This document shows positions 9,501 through 18,595 of a stretch of DNA of 64,000 bases, in pieces. The first letter of the stretch is position 1; each line of letters starts with the position of its first letter. The notes under the pieces are model-generated. The model saw only the letters and a program-made list of their open reading frames with translations, had not been told where the DNA came from and did not search any database. The translations under genes and the position numbers were made by a program. Source of the stretch: JACJXW01 sp964418125 (GTDB lineage: Bacteria > Bacteroidota > Bacteroidia > Chitinophagales > Saprospiraceae). The stretch is from the NCBI GenBank assembly GCA_964418125.1, contig CAYQKY010000001.1, positions 136,001 through 200,000 of the forward strand, written 5' to 3'.

Positions 9501-11009
9501 GTCGGCAAGTTGGGCGCGATAACGCTCCACTTCCCTGGCGTCCACCAGCGATTCGCTGACCCAGAACCGGCAGATGTTCCGGAAAAAACGGCATAGCGGG
9601 AACAGCGGCTTTGCCTCCAGCATCTGCTCGGCAAGGGGTTTACTGTTTTCGAGGAAAAACACAACAGCTTCCAGATAACTGTAAAGTACCTGATATCCGT
9701 TGGTGCGGCTGACAGCCTGCTTAACATAGCTATGTGCCTTTTTGTTAAGCTTTGTATCCTGTGGATGCAGATAGGCCAGAACATGGAATACGCCTCCCAG
9801 GCCGGCGAGTATCTCCTTTTTATTGCCGAATGTTTTTTGGGCCAGCTGCCGGCTTGTGTCGAAAGCATCCAGCGCTGCAGCATAACGGCCCTCCAGAAGA
9901 TGCCTGATGCCGGGAAAAACAGGCTGGCTCACCTCGTCGATGTAGCCGGCCAGTTTGTCCACCTGCCGCCAGTCGCCCCGCAGTATGTTCAACTGAGCCA
10001 GCAGGCGCGCCAGCAACGGACGCCCCTCTCCGGGCAGGCTCCCTATATTATCCTGCGCGTACTGGAAAAAACCCTTGTCGAGCGAAGACAGATGAAAGGT
10101 ATCCATAGTAAGGCGCTGGGAAAGGAGGAACAACCGGACGCCGGAGGGGAAGGACTCCAGCTTTTCAGCGTCGAAATCCTTGCCGAGCCAGTATTCGATG
10201 AGGTCATCCTGGGAATAACCCTTCCTGCCCAGTTGGATCAATGCGAAGAAGCATTGTTGAAATAAGGCCGTATTGTCGGTATAACGGCCGATCCGCATAT
10301 CCCGGAGCAGCCGGCCGGGCGTGAAGGAATGATGCCAGTATATGTTAGAGGGAAAGGCACGACGGATAGGGCCGGCCGTTTTGGCAAAATCGGGGTCCGT
10401 AGAAAAATAGCGGTTGCACAGGGCGTCGGCAAGCTCAATGGAGCACCCGTATTGTTGGTAGGTAATGGTGAAGAAGCCCTCGTCGACGAGCTTCTCCAGG
10501 GCGGGTTTTATCTCCGCAGGATATAAGTTTTTGGACCTGTTACTGAATTTTGCTTCATTAAAAAACTCCATCAGCTTGGTCTGCGACGCCGGCTCCAACA
10601 GCACGGCGGCAATCTTGAGCAGGCGTTGTTCGGTTTCGCCCAGTTCCGTGTAGGCTTTCATCAGTTCCTCTACGCTCCGGCTTTTAGGCGCAGGCCGGGA
10701 GGCTGACGGGGCCTCCTTCTTCATTGTACTCCTCTCTTCCCGTATCTTAAAAAGCACAGCGGCGATGTGTTTGCAGGGGCCGCCCCAGTCGTAGGGGCAA
10801 TCACAGGCGTAGTGAGAGATGTCTCCGTTGGGGAGAAGAGTTATTTCAACTTCATATTCGTCGCCCCTCCCTTCTACTAGGGCGAACCATTCATCCTGGC
10901 CTATACCGGGCGCCTTTTCCAGGAAGGCCACCCTGCCGCTGCGAAAATAAGACTTTCCCCGGCTGAGGACTGTGGAAGAAAAGGAGCGTTCAAAATTGTG
11001 GAGGTTCAT
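6594..11009 (-). CDS. SWIM zinc-finger SNF2-family DNA helicase/ATPase
   Basis: I start this at the ATG at 11009 (1471 aa) because a good promoter lies just upstream at 11039-11070. A longer frame reaching 11156 would run through that promoter and into the neighbouring GH30 gene. A SWIM zinc site (C69-x-C71...C79-x-H81) lies near the N-terminus. A long helical middle region has no motif I recognise. The C-terminal third is a complete SNF2 motor: motif I DDMGLGKT, motif II DEAQ, TGTPIENHLGELW, and motifs V-VI SLKAGGTGLNL and DRAHRIGQ. Such proteins translocate on double-stranded DNA and remodel protein-DNA complexes; the bacterial SWIM-SNF2 (HepA/RapA-like) proteins mostly lack a known role. 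It stands alone, convergent with the ABC operon. Confidence 0.93.
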   Translation of the reverse strand: MNLHNFERSFSSTVLSRGKSYFRSGRVAFLEKAPGIGQDEWFALVEGRGDEYEVEITLLPNGDISHYACDCPYDWGGPCKHIAAVLFKIREERSTMKKEAPSASRPAPKSRSVEELMKAYTELGETEQRLLKIAAVLLEPASQTKLMEFFNEAKFSNRSKNLYPAEIKPALEKLVDEGFFTITYQQYGCSIELADALCNRYFSTDPDFAKTAGPIRRAFPSNIYWHHSFTPGRLLRDMRIGRYTDNTALFQQCFFALIQLGRKGYSQDDLIEYWLGKDFDAEKLESFPSGVRLFLLSQRLTMDTFHLSSLDKGFFQYAQDNIGSLPGEGRPLLARLLAQLNILRGDWRQVDKLAGYIDEVSQPVFPGIRHLLEGRYAAALDAFDTSRQLAQKTFGNKKEILAGLGGVFHVLAYLHPQDTKLNKKAHSYVKQAVSRTNGYQVLYSYLEAVVFFLENSKPLAEQMLEAKPLFPLCRFFRNICRFWVSESLVDAREVERYRAQLADDGYTWMAAEMNALLGELGLPTEGFSLPDGEPLIRLLPRIEEWENAMKVLLEMGGKAPAGTEPENRIAWLVDFEKGWAQARHQTIGKSGSWTKGRVVAFDRLINGEVDGLTPQDVSFIRAVGHAWGSEFNLNGREKCWKQLAGHPLLFLRKSPAAAVQLVEARPTLIAKRTPKGYQMHFTHNVHEAGATVEKESPTRYLFIEVTEQIAQIARAFNGKKLNVPQSAEAQLREALSGLARLVPVQSAFEDENLPTVQADSRICVHLLPVGDGFHVELYVKPFRETPPYVKPGEGESFLIGLLNGKRTAANRDLEAEKKNRNALRERVPVLQNNRPHRGAWQLEDAETCLRLLLELRPLLEAEEIILEWPKGEKLRVDSVAGFDQFRLSVRDGSQWFELDGELKVDEETVLTLQELLALSEQQSQFVEVSPGKFLALTDEFRQRLKGINGLVGTHKKGGTLQLHPLAAPAIEPFTGAVKNLEASRKFRESRERLEQAFAQKYRLSKNFNATLRPYQREGFQWLQRCAAWGVGACLADDMGLGKTVQALAVLAARARLGPALVVAPASVCRNWVAETTRFAPALTPILFSESEREAAVKEAKKGSLIIVTYDLMAREENLFTGKEWATVILDEAQAIKNRATKRSETAMGLRGGFKIAMTGTPIENHLGELWNLFQFLNPGLLGSMGQFNERFALPIEKYRDENRREQLRRLVQPFILRRRKDEVLKDLPEKTEVTLTVELPPEERAFYEALRRNALEKLAATAGDEQAGQQHLRILAEIMRLRRAACHPSLAEGGASFTRSAKLELFSEIVDELLDNGHKALVFSQFVDHLKILEKYLKSKKISYQYLDGSAPGKKRQAAIDAFQAGEGDIFLISLKAGGTGLNLTAADYVIHTDPWWNPAVEDQATDRAHRIGQERPVTAYRLVAAQTIEEKILELHAHKRDLADSLLAGADVSAKLSAEELMELLRDGGR

Positions 11010-11038
11010 AATGCTTGTGTTTCCGGCCAGAAAACAAG

Positions 11039-11070
11039 CAAATATAAACAGAAAACCCTCACCACACCAA
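11039..11070 (-). promoter_or_regulatory. Bacteroidota-type promoter for the SNF2 gene
   Basis: On the minus strand a perfect -7 box TATATTTG (consensus TAnnTTTG) occupies 11046-11039. A TTG trinucleotide stands at 11070-11068, 21 bp further upstream, where the -33 TTTG is expected. Transcription would begin near 11033, leaving a leader of about 25 nt before the ATG at 11009. The -33 element is only a partial match. Confidence 0.55.
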
Positions 11071-12471
11071 CGTCCCCACCGTCCTCCCCTGCAGGGAAGC
11101 CGTGATCCACTTTCCTCCCGCACTGATGTTAAACGACTGTATGCCGTTGCTCTCATTCAGCACGATCAGCACGGTTTTGCCGTCCGGCCGGCGGAAGGCC
11201 ACGTTCGGCAAGCCCCCCAGGATGTTGCTGCCCAGCCGCACCGATCCCGGCGGCACGAACTTGGCCGCCTGGGCGATGATGTAGTAACCGACATTCTTTG
11301 TGGCCTTCGAACCGTCGATCGTCACGGCGCCCAGGCACAGGGTACAGCCGCCGGGCGTGTGAGGTTCGAAATTGGGATCGCTGGCGAGGTTCCATTCGAG
11401 GGCAACGCGGCTCCAGTTGCGCATCGTGCCGATGATGACATTTTTCAGGTGCCATTGAAGATCGCCCTCGAAAGTGCCGTTCGCGCCCGTCCATTGTTCG
11501 GTAAAATAGATTGCCTTGTCCGGATGGGCGTCATGGACCTGCGACAAGGCGCCGACATCGCCGGCGTAGAGGTGGAAGGCCGAGCCGTGTATGTAGGCTT
11601 TCGCCGCCGGGTCGTTCAGGATCTCGATGGGGTATGCCGGGTTGTCGCAGTTGTGGTCCCAGATGACGATTTTGGTGGAGATACCAGCGGCCTCAAAAGC
11701 CGGGCCGAGATGGTTCTTGATAAAATCGGCCTGCTGGGCCGCCGACATGACCATGCTGGGGTTGTTGCCGCCGTGCTGCGGTTCGTTCTGCGGAGTGATG
11801 GCGTCAATGGTGATGCCCTGGGCCTGCATGGCCTGGATATACTTGACGAAATACTGAGCGTAAACGCCGTAATATTCGGGTTTGAGGTTGCCGCCAATGC
11901 TGCTGCCATTGGTTTTCATCCAAACCGGCGGGCTCCAGGGCGAGCCCATGATCCGTAGGGCCGGGTTAATGGCCAGGATCTCCTTCAGGACAGGAATGAG
12001 GAACAACGTATCCCGCGACAGGCTGAAATGTTGCAGCCCGGGGTCCGTTTGCCCGGGAGGCAGGTCGTTATAACTGAACACCACCGGGTCCAGGTCGGAG
12101 GCGCCGATGCTGATGCGGAGGTAGCTTACGCTTATGGCGTTTTCATCCTTGCCAAAAAACTCCTGAAGCAAAGCTGCCCGGCCGGGCGCCGCCATCTGGT
12201 GCAACAACATGGCGCTGCCACCGGTGAGCGTATATCCAAAGCCGTACACCTCCTGAAACTGCTGGGCGGTGTCGATGTGGATGGACGGAAAGCGGTCATC
12301 CTCGCTGCCGGCAAAGCCAACCGTTTTCTTGTACAGCAGGTTGACGCCGTCGCCGGAAGTCGTCCAAACCTCCACCGGCAGGACGGGAGGCGGCTCGTAG
12401 GGTTCAACGTCTGGCTGAGCCTCGCAACTCATGAGGCTGAAAAGGAGGAGTAAAAGCAGGATTCTGTTCAT
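11059..12471 (-). CDS. GH30 glycoside hydrolase, lipoprotein (subfamily 3-like beta-glucanase)
   Basis: A 470-aa protein with a lipoprotein signal (LFSLMSC, Cys16), so probably at the outer membrane. The GH30 catalytic residues are visible: acid/base Glu230 in TPQNEPQHGG and nucleophile Glu325 in YFTEQWTG. The run LEWNLASDP plus PHTPGGCTLCLGAVTIDG resembles the GH30_3 endo-beta-1,6-glucanases of Bacteroides (family knowledge, from memory). The short C-terminal beta domain (about 400-470) typical of GH30 is present. It is the last gene of the glycan locus, 9 bp after the other GH30 gene. Substrate is inferred, not shown. Confidence 0.88.
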   Translation of the reverse strand: MNRILLLLLLFSLMSCEAQPDVEPYEPPPVLPVEVWTTSGDGVNLLYKKTVGFAGSEDDRFPSIHIDTAQQFQEVYGFGYTLTGGSAMLLHQMAAPGRAALLQEFFGKDENAISVSYLRISIGASDLDPVVFSYNDLPPGQTDPGLQHFSLSRDTLFLIPVLKEILAINPALRIMGSPWSPPVWMKTNGSSIGGNLKPEYYGVYAQYFVKYIQAMQAQGITIDAITPQNEPQHGGNNPSMVMSAAQQADFIKNHLGPAFEAAGISTKIVIWDHNCDNPAYPIEILNDPAAKAYIHGSAFHLYAGDVGALSQVHDAHPDKAIYFTEQWTGANGTFEGDLQWHLKNVIIGTMRNWSRVALEWNLASDPNFEPHTPGGCTLCLGAVTIDGSKATKNVGYYIIAQAAKFVPPGSVRLGSNILGGLPNVAFRRPDGKTVLIVLNESNGIQSFNISAGGKWITASLQGRTVGTLVW

Positions 12472-12480
12472 GATCGATCT

Positions 12481-13935
12481 TTAAAAAACTAACGTGACAA
12501 TAGAATGCGGCAGGCTCTCCGTCTCTACCGCCTGCCCGCCGACGTACAACCGATAGGCGATCTTTTCTTCCGTAGGGTTCATAACGACTACGGCGATGCT
12601 TCCGTCCGTGTTTAGGAAAGCCGTGGTGAGCAGCTGCGCCCGGCTCGACGAACTGACGATACGCCGGGCGCCCGGGCGGATAAACTTCGAAAAATGGCCG
12701 ATGTAGTAGTAGGAATTCATGTAATGGAGCGTGCCCTCCTCCGTTTTGGCGTGCACCGGTGCAAAGCAGAAGTTCCCGACGTGGTTGGGCCCGCCTTTCT
12801 CGTCGAGCAGGATGTTCCAGTCGGCCCAGGCCACGGCGCCGTTGTTGAAGTCGTGTATCATATTTTCGCCGTATTGCTCCCCCCAGGCCCATTCATCGAA
12901 GGTATCCCAGGAAAACGGGAAGTTACAGGCCTCGGTGAGCAGCAGCTTTTTTTCGGGGAAAGCCTCCGCCACGCGCTTTACGTTCTCGTACTGGCGCCCG
13001 CCGGTCCAAACCTCATACCAGTGGAACCCGATGCCCCAGATATATCTGGCGGTTTCCGGATCGCTCAGGTAGGTGGACGCCCGCTGGTAGATCAGGTCGC
13101 GGTTGTGGTCCCAGGCGATGAGCTTTTTGTTCGCCAGGCCATTCTTTTCCAGGGCCGGGCCTAGGTGGCCTTTAATAAAATCCGCCTCCTCCTGGGCCGT
13201 GTAAATGCAGGACTCCCAGGTTTGCTTGGCCATGGGTTCGTTCTGCACCGAAAGGCCCCAAACGGGGATACCCGCCTTTTCGTAAGCCTGTATGAACTTC
13301 ACGAAGTAATTCGCCCACGACTCATAGTACTCCGGCATCAGTTTGCCGCCCTGCAGCATGGAGTTGTTGTCCTTCATCCAGGCAGGGGGGCTCCAGGGGC
13401 TGACGAAAAGGCCCAGCCGCCCTCCGGCCGCCGCCATCGCCTTCCTGATGAAAGGCATTTTGAACCGCTCGTCGGGCGCAATGCTGAACGTGCGCAGTTC
13501 CCGGTCCCCTTCTCCAACATAGGTGTACATACCGCTGGAAAAATCGCAGCTGTTGATGTTCGTGCGGGCCAGGGTATATCCGATGCCCTTTTCGGGATGA
13601 TAATAAGCCTGCAGCAGCTCCTCCTGCCGTTTTGCGGGCAATTTGGCAAAGGTCTCGGCTGAGGCGTCGGTCAACGCCCCCCCGATGCCGATGAATTCCT
13701 GAAAGGTTTGTGCAGGGTCGACAAAAACACAGGGCTGGTCTTCAAAAGGCTGTCCGAAGGAGGCAAAGGCCAGCGTGCCCGTCAAGGTGAGGCGGAATTC
13801 GGTATTCGCAGCTGTGGTGAAAACGGTTGCCTTATTTCCTTTTTCGACAGCATCTTGGCCCGATGAATGGGCAGTATCCTGTCCATAACCAAACGAACAG
13901 AAAAGGAGCAGGATAGTGAAAATTCTGATCTTCAT
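12481..13935 (-). CDS. GH30 glycoside hydrolase, secreted (subfamily 1-like)
   Basis: A 484-aa protein with a signal peptide (FTILLLFCSFGYGQ). GH30 active-site residues are Glu233 in SVQNEPMAKQTWESC (acid/base) and Glu335 in LLLTEACNF (nucleophile). WADWNILLDEKGGPNHVGNF follows, which resembles the glucosylceramidase/beta-glucosidase branch (GH30_1) more than the neighbouring enzyme. Two GH30 enzymes of different branches in one locus suggest sequential cutting of a beta-glucan. It follows SusD after 157 bp and is almost fused to the second GH30 gene, which makes co-translation likely. Confidence 0.88.
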   Translation of the reverse strand: MKIRIFTILLLFCSFGYGQDTAHSSGQDAVEKGNKATVFTTAANTEFRLTLTGTLAFASFGQPFEDQPCVFVDPAQTFQEFIGIGGALTDASAETFAKLPAKRQEELLQAYYHPEKGIGYTLARTNINSCDFSSGMYTYVGEGDRELRTFSIAPDERFKMPFIRKAMAAAGGRLGLFVSPWSPPAWMKDNNSMLQGGKLMPEYYESWANYFVKFIQAYEKAGIPVWGLSVQNEPMAKQTWESCIYTAQEEADFIKGHLGPALEKNGLANKKLIAWDHNRDLIYQRASTYLSDPETARYIWGIGFHWYEVWTGGRQYENVKRVAEAFPEKKLLLTEACNFPFSWDTFDEWAWGEQYGENMIHDFNNGAVAWADWNILLDEKGGPNHVGNFCFAPVHAKTEEGTLHYMNSYYYIGHFSKFIRPGARRIVSSSSRAQLLTTAFLNTDGSIAVVVMNPTEEKIAYRLYVGGQAVETESLPHSIVTLVF

Positions 13936-14075
13936 TTTTTTTGATTTCGGCGTAACTAAAAAATAGAACTGAATTGAACAGAAGACTCCACCTCAGCCTT
14001 TGACGTACGCTCATCGGTTCAACTGCAAAAATTGTTGTCTTGCTTCGTGTACCTTTATCGTAGGCCGCATTGGCC

Positions 14076-14096
14076 AAATCAAACATCAAACATCAA
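14076..14096. repeat. Heptamer tandem repeat nnATCAA x3
   Basis: Three consecutive 7-bp units, AAATCAA then ACATCAA twice, directly at the 3' end of susD (the last copies overlap its stop codon). Same word family as the array at 34635-34669. Confidence 0.75.
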
Positions 14097-15565
14097 TACC
14101 CCGGATTCTGGGTCAATTTTGAGTTTTTATCCAGTTCCGCCTGCGGGATCGGCCACAAAAGCCGCTCCGTCGTCAGATTATAGCCTAGAGGCTGCCCGTT
14201 GACGCCTTTGGCGTTGTTCATCACTTCAATGGCCCGGCCGGTGCGCTTCAGGTCGTACCAGCGGTGGCCTTCGAAGGCCAGCTCGAGGCGGCGTTCCTTC
14301 TCGATGGCAAGGCGCATTTCTGCCTGCGTGGAGGCCGTGGTAGGAAGCAGGTTAACCCGCGCCCGGACCTGGTCGACCAGCGCGGCGGCCGCGGCCGGAT
14401 CGCCGAGCTCATTCAACGCCTCGGCCTTCAGCAACAGGATGTCCGCCAGGCGGATGAAAATGTAGTTCTGGTCGCTGCCTTCCTGAAAGTTGCGCCATTT
14501 GTTGATGAACGGATATTGTGTTTGCGGCCAGTGCGGGTCCGACCACCTTCCGGTGACATCCAGGAAAATGACGGAAGCGTTTTTCCGGATCTGGTCATTC
14601 TCGGCATCGAAGGCGGCAATGAGATCGTTGGAGGGTAAGTTGAACTTTTTCCAGTCGATCCCCCGGAAGATCTTGGTGCCCCAGTTGCCGTCGGCGGAAC
14701 CTCCGCTGTAATTGATCTCAAAAATGGATTCGGCGGAATTCTCATTGGCGTTATCCCACAGCTGTTCGTATTCGTCCAACAGCGAATACCCTCCGGCGAT
14801 AACGGCATCGCAATAATCGCGGACCCTCGCCCAGTCGTGCGGTTCCTGGGTGGCGTAGACTTTGGCCAGCATGGCGTTCACCGCTCCTGTCGTCACATAG
14901 CCTTTGTGAGGGGCAGTGGCGCGTACCCGGGGCAGGGCCGTTTCAAGATCGGTAATGATCTGGGCATATACCTCCTCCCCAGGCGAACGGGCGGGAAAAA
15001 TGATCGAGTAGATCTCCTCCAGCCGGTCGGCGCTGATAGTTTTCACTTCCTGCAATTGCAACGGCACATCGCCCCACAGTTGCACCAACTGGAAGTACAT
15101 GAACGCCCGGATGAAGGCCGCTTCGCCAATGATCTCCTCCCGGCGGGCGGCAGTCAGCGCCGGGTCGGTTACCGCGTCGATATTATTGAGGATAGTATTG
15201 GCTTTCCCGATGGTGGAATAGAGGTAGGCCCAGTCGCGGCTGACGTTGCGGTTGGTGGCGTCGAGCCGGTAGTCGTCGATCTGAAAGTTGTCGGGATTAT
15301 CTCCTCCGGCGTAGGCGTCGTCCGACTGGGCATCGCCATTGACGTAGTAATCGAGCTGATAATACTCGTTCTTGAAATCGGAGTAGGCGCCGGCAAGGGC
15401 GGCCTCCACCTCACTTGCCGTTTTGAAATACACGGAATCGGCATCGGTATTGTCAACGGCAATGCTCTGTGAAACCGGTTCCAGCTCCAGGTAGTTTTCA
15501 CAGGAAAACAGGACCAGTGCAGAAAGGAAAGAAAGGGCTGTTATGTACTTTTTCATTTTTCTCAT
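14093..15565 (-). CDS. SusD/RagB family glycan-binding outer-membrane lipoprotein
   Basis: A 490-aa lipoprotein (signal LSALVLFSC, lipidated Cys22, then ENYLELEP), the standard start of SusD proteins. The TPR-rich SusD_RagB fold is shown by an N-terminal 'A..GaYs.f', the AAFIRAFMYFQLVQLWGDVPL block and the C-terminal ERRLELAFEGHRWYDLKRTGRA motif. It would cap the SusC barrel and capture oligosaccharides at the cell surface. It begins 2 bp after susC ends, so the pair is translationally coupled. Ligand specificity cannot be read from the sequence; the adjacent GH30 genes and glucokinase suggest a glucan. Confidence 0.95.
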   Translation of the reverse strand: MRKMKKYITALSFLSALVLFSCENYLELEPVSQSIAVDNTDADSVYFKTASEVEAALAGAYSDFKNEYYQLDYYVNGDAQSDDAYAGGDNPDNFQIDDYRLDATNRNVSRDWAYLYSTIGKANTILNNIDAVTDPALTAARREEIIGEAAFIRAFMYFQLVQLWGDVPLQLQEVKTISADRLEEIYSIIFPARSPGEEVYAQIITDLETALPRVRATAPHKGYVTTGAVNAMLAKVYATQEPHDWARVRDYCDAVIAGGYSLLDEYEQLWDNANENSAESIFEINYSGGSADGNWGTKIFRGIDWKKFNLPSNDLIAAFDAENDQIRKNASVIFLDVTGRWSDPHWPQTQYPFINKWRNFQEGSDQNYIFIRLADILLLKAEALNELGDPAAAAALVDQVRARVNLLPTTASTQAEMRLAIEKERRLELAFEGHRWYDLKRTGRAIEVMNNAKGVNGQPLGYNLTTERLLWPIPQAELDKNSKLTQNPGY

Positions 15566-15567
15566 TT

Positions 15568-18480
15568 TTAGAATTCCACATTCACCCCGGCAGTGAGTAT
15601 ACGCGCCTGCGGATAGGTGCCGTAGTCGATACCAAGCTCGGTGGCGCTTCTTCCGAAGGCGTTCACCTCGGGATCGAACCCGCTGTATTTTGTGAATGTC
15701 AGCAGGTTCTGTCCGGTCACATATACCGTAAACTGGCGGATGTTCAACCGTTCCGGATTGAAGGTGTATGACAACGTCACTGCCTTCAGGCGCAGGTAGG
15801 AGCCGTCTTCCACGAAACGGGTAGAGTTGCGCACATTGTCCACCTTGCCGCCGCCGATGGCCCTCGGAATGTCGGTGTACCGGTTTTCCGGCGTCCAGCG
15901 GCGCAATACGGCGGTAGACTGGTTCTTGCTGTCGAACATGCCTTCCAGGTCTATCCGGGTGGCGTTGAAGATGTCGTTACCCTGGCTGCCCTGGAAGAAG
16001 AGGTCGAGGGCGAAATTTTTCCAGGAAAGGCTATTGGTCAGGCCGTAGATAAAGTCCGGGTTGGCGTCGCCGATGACGGTGCGGTCGCCCGGGTCGAAGA
16101 TGCCGTTCCCGTTCACGTCCTTATACGTCAGGTCGCCCGATTCGGGATCCACCCCTTCCGCAACGTAACCGTAGAAAACGCCGAGCGGCAGGCCTTCGCG
16201 CACGATGGCCACATCCTGGTTGTTGCTGTAAACCCTGCCGAAGTAGTATACATCGGTGTACTGCAGTTCGAGCACCTTATTCTTGTTGAAGGATATGTTG
16301 AAATCCGTATTCCAGCGCAATTCTCCGGTAGTGTTCACGGTGGAGATGTTGAACTCCAGCCCCCTGTTCTCGATCGTCCCGGCATTGGTCTGAATAGAAG
16401 TGATGGGCAGGGAGTTGGACAACTGCACGTTCAGCAGCACGTCGTCTGTTTTCTTATAATAAGCGTCGGCGGTAAAGTTGACCCGCCCCTGCCACAGGGA
16501 GAGGTCCAGGCCGATGTTGGACTGGGCGGTGGTTTCCCACCTCAGGTCGGGGTTGCCGTAGGTTACCTGTACGGCAGCCGGCCCCGACAGGGGGTTAGTG
16601 GCTGCCCGGCGGTAGTACGACACCAGGCCGTAGCGGGCATAATTGGAGATGCCCTCCTGGTTGCCGTTTCTGCCCCAGCCCAGGCGCAGCTTCATGTCAT
16701 AGATGGCGCCGATGTTTTGCATGAACGGCTCCGCCGAGATGCGCCATCCGAGCGAGAAGGAAGGCATGGTTCCCCAGTGGTGGGCCAGCTTGGAGGAGCC
16801 GTCCCGCCGGGCAGAGGCCGTCAGCAGGTATTTGCTTTTGTAGTCATAGGTGATACGCCCGAAGAAGGACGTCAGTGCCCATTCCTGTACGTCGGTGCTG
16901 GCAGAGATGCTGTTCGCCGCGTTCAGGGTCCGCACCGCTACATCGGCGGGAAAGTCATTGCCATAGATGTAGGAATTACCCCAGTGCGACTTCTGTATGC
17001 TGCTGCCGGCAAGGAATGACACCTTGCTATCCCCGAATGCAGTAAAATAACTGGCGGTATTTTCCCACAGCCAGATCGTATTGTTGGACCGGTCGGCCTG
17101 CCCCAGCCCGTTCTGGTTGCGGCCGTAATTGGTACGGAAGGGGTCGAGGTAGTATTCCCACTGGTGAGCGTTGATATCGGCGCCGAGGTTGGTTCTAAGA
17201 GCGAACCCTTTGAAAAGGGTGGCCTCGGCGTTGAAGTTACCAAAGAGGCGGGTGTCGACAGCTTCCTGGTCCGGCCCGAACATGTAGGCCACCGGGTTTT
17301 CCCAGGATGGCTGGAAGGGGTTGGGGTCGAACTGCCCGCTGCCGTCATTTTTGTAAATACCGAGAAAGGGCGGTGTGTTCAGGGCGCTCATGATAACGCC
17401 GCCCCGCCCGCTGCTTGCGTTGTCGGGCGTATCTTTGGTGCTCGAACGCAGAACGTTCATATTGGCGCCCACCTTAAGCCAGTCCGTAGCCTGGTTATCC
17501 AGGTTGAGGCGCACCGAGTAGCGGCCGAAACGAGCGGGCTTAACGATGCCCTCCTGGCTGAGATAGTTGGCGGATAACAGATAGCGGGTTTTCTCATTAC
17601 CACCCGAAAAAGACAGCTGATAACTCTGGTTGCTGCCGTAGCCGAACACCTCATCACTCCAGTCGGTATACCCGGTGGCCGCCGGGTCGAGCGCTCCGGG
17701 GATGATCTCATTCATCAGGCCGCGGTACTGCTTGGTGCTGAGCGTCTCGACCGTTCTGCGGAGATCCGACAGGCCGGCATAGGCGCTGAAGGTGATGACG
17801 GAAGTATTCTCTTCTCCCCGTTTGGTGGTAATGATGACCACTCCGTTGGCCGCCCGCGCGCCGTAGATGGCGGCCGACGAGGCGTCTTTCAGGACCGTCA
17901 TGGTGGCGATGTCGGCGGGGTTCAGCCCCCGTATGTCGGTAGTGGGCACGCCGTCAACGACATAAAGCGGCTCGTTGCCGGCCAGAACGGAGGTGGCGCC
18001 CCGCACCCGCACCGCAATATCGGCCCCCGGCTTGCCGGAAGGCTGCACTACCTGCACGCCCGCCGCTTTGCCCTGCAGGGCCTCGGCGGCGGAAACCATA
18101 GGCCGGTTTTTGATCGCCTTTTCGTCGATGACCACCACAGAAGTAGTCAGGTCTTCTTTCTTCTGAGTGCCATAACCGATAACCACCACGTCGTTCAGAA
18201 TATAACTGGCGGTTTGCAGCGCCACATCGATCCTGGACCTGCCGTCGACAGGGATCTCCTGAGGCTCGTAACCGGTGTAGGAAAACACCAGGACGCCCTC
18301 CTCCACCATTAGGGTGTAATTGCCATCCGCATCAGTGATGGTTCCTTCAGCCGTTCCCTTCAAGGACACCGTTGCTCCGATCAGCGGCTCGCCCGAAACG
18401 TCGGACACTTTGCCGGACACCTGGGCAAATGCGGCCAGCACGGTGAAATAGCTGATCATGAAAAATATTAACCTGGCCAT
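15568..18480 (-). CDS. SusC/RagA TonB-linked outer-membrane transporter
   Basis: A 970-aa protein: signal peptide (FFMISYFTVLAAFAQ), carboxypeptidase-regulatory-like domain (about 22-95, SGKVSDVSGEPLIGATVSLKG), plug domain (about 105-230, VVVIGYGTQKKEDLT, PLYVVDGVPTTDI, DASSAAIYGARAANGVVIITT) and a 22-strand beta-barrel ending in an aromatic-terminated strand (AGVNVEF). It imports oligosaccharides with energy from TonB. It lies between the PKD lipoprotein and susD. A perfect 18-bp hairpin stands in the 115-bp gap upstream (see 18521-18585), which could tune expression of susC relative to the first gene. Confidence 0.96.
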   Translation of the reverse strand: MARLIFFMISYFTVLAAFAQVSGKVSDVSGEPLIGATVSLKGTAEGTITDADGNYTLMVEEGVLVFSYTGYEPQEIPVDGRSRIDVALQTASYILNDVVVIGYGTQKKEDLTTSVVVIDEKAIKNRPMVSAAEALQGKAAGVQVVQPSGKPGADIAVRVRGATSVLAGNEPLYVVDGVPTTDIRGLNPADIATMTVLKDASSAAIYGARAANGVVIITTKRGEENTSVITFSAYAGLSDLRRTVETLSTKQYRGLMNEIIPGALDPAATGYTDWSDEVFGYGSNQSYQLSFSGGNEKTRYLLSANYLSQEGIVKPARFGRYSVRLNLDNQATDWLKVGANMNVLRSSTKDTPDNASSGRGGVIMSALNTPPFLGIYKNDGSGQFDPNPFQPSWENPVAYMFGPDQEAVDTRLFGNFNAEATLFKGFALRTNLGADINAHQWEYYLDPFRTNYGRNQNGLGQADRSNNTIWLWENTASYFTAFGDSKVSFLAGSSIQKSHWGNSYIYGNDFPADVAVRTLNAANSISASTDVQEWALTSFFGRITYDYKSKYLLTASARRDGSSKLAHHWGTMPSFSLGWRISAEPFMQNIGAIYDMKLRLGWGRNGNQEGISNYARYGLVSYYRRAATNPLSGPAAVQVTYGNPDLRWETTAQSNIGLDLSLWQGRVNFTADAYYKKTDDVLLNVQLSNSLPITSIQTNAGTIENRGLEFNISTVNTTGELRWNTDFNISFNKNKVLELQYTDVYYFGRVYSNNQDVAIVREGLPLGVFYGYVAEGVDPESGDLTYKDVNGNGIFDPGDRTVIGDANPDFIYGLTNSLSWKNFALDLFFQGSQGNDIFNATRIDLEGMFDSKNQSTAVLRRWTPENRYTDIPRAIGGGKVDNVRNSTRFVEDGSYLRLKAVTLSYTFNPERLNIRQFTVYVTGQNLLTFTKYSGFDPEVNAFGRSATELGIDYGTYPQARILTAGVNVEF

Positions 18481-18520
18481 TGTTTTTTGTTTGTTTTTTG
18501 TCTGAATGAGGCATCTGAAT

Positions 18521-18585
18521 GCTGTTCGCTGTTCGCAATTCGGTGTTCGGTGTTCGCGGTTCGCAACCGAACACCGAACACCGAA
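18521..18585. repeat. Heptamer array folding into an 18-bp perfect inverted repeat
   Basis: From 18521 the sequence reads as successive 7-bp units: GCTGTTC twice, GCAATTC, GGTGTTC twice, GCGGTTC, GCAACCG, AACACCG twice. The left arm TTCGGTGTTCGGTGTTCG (18539-18556) and the right arm at 18568-18585 are exact reverse complements, separated by 11 nt. A run of T-rich sequence (18481-18500) lies on the susC side. On the minus transcript it sits between the PKD gene and susC and could act as attenuator, processing site or mRNA stabiliser. Confidence 0.85.
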
Positions 18586-18595
18586 ACACAGCTGT

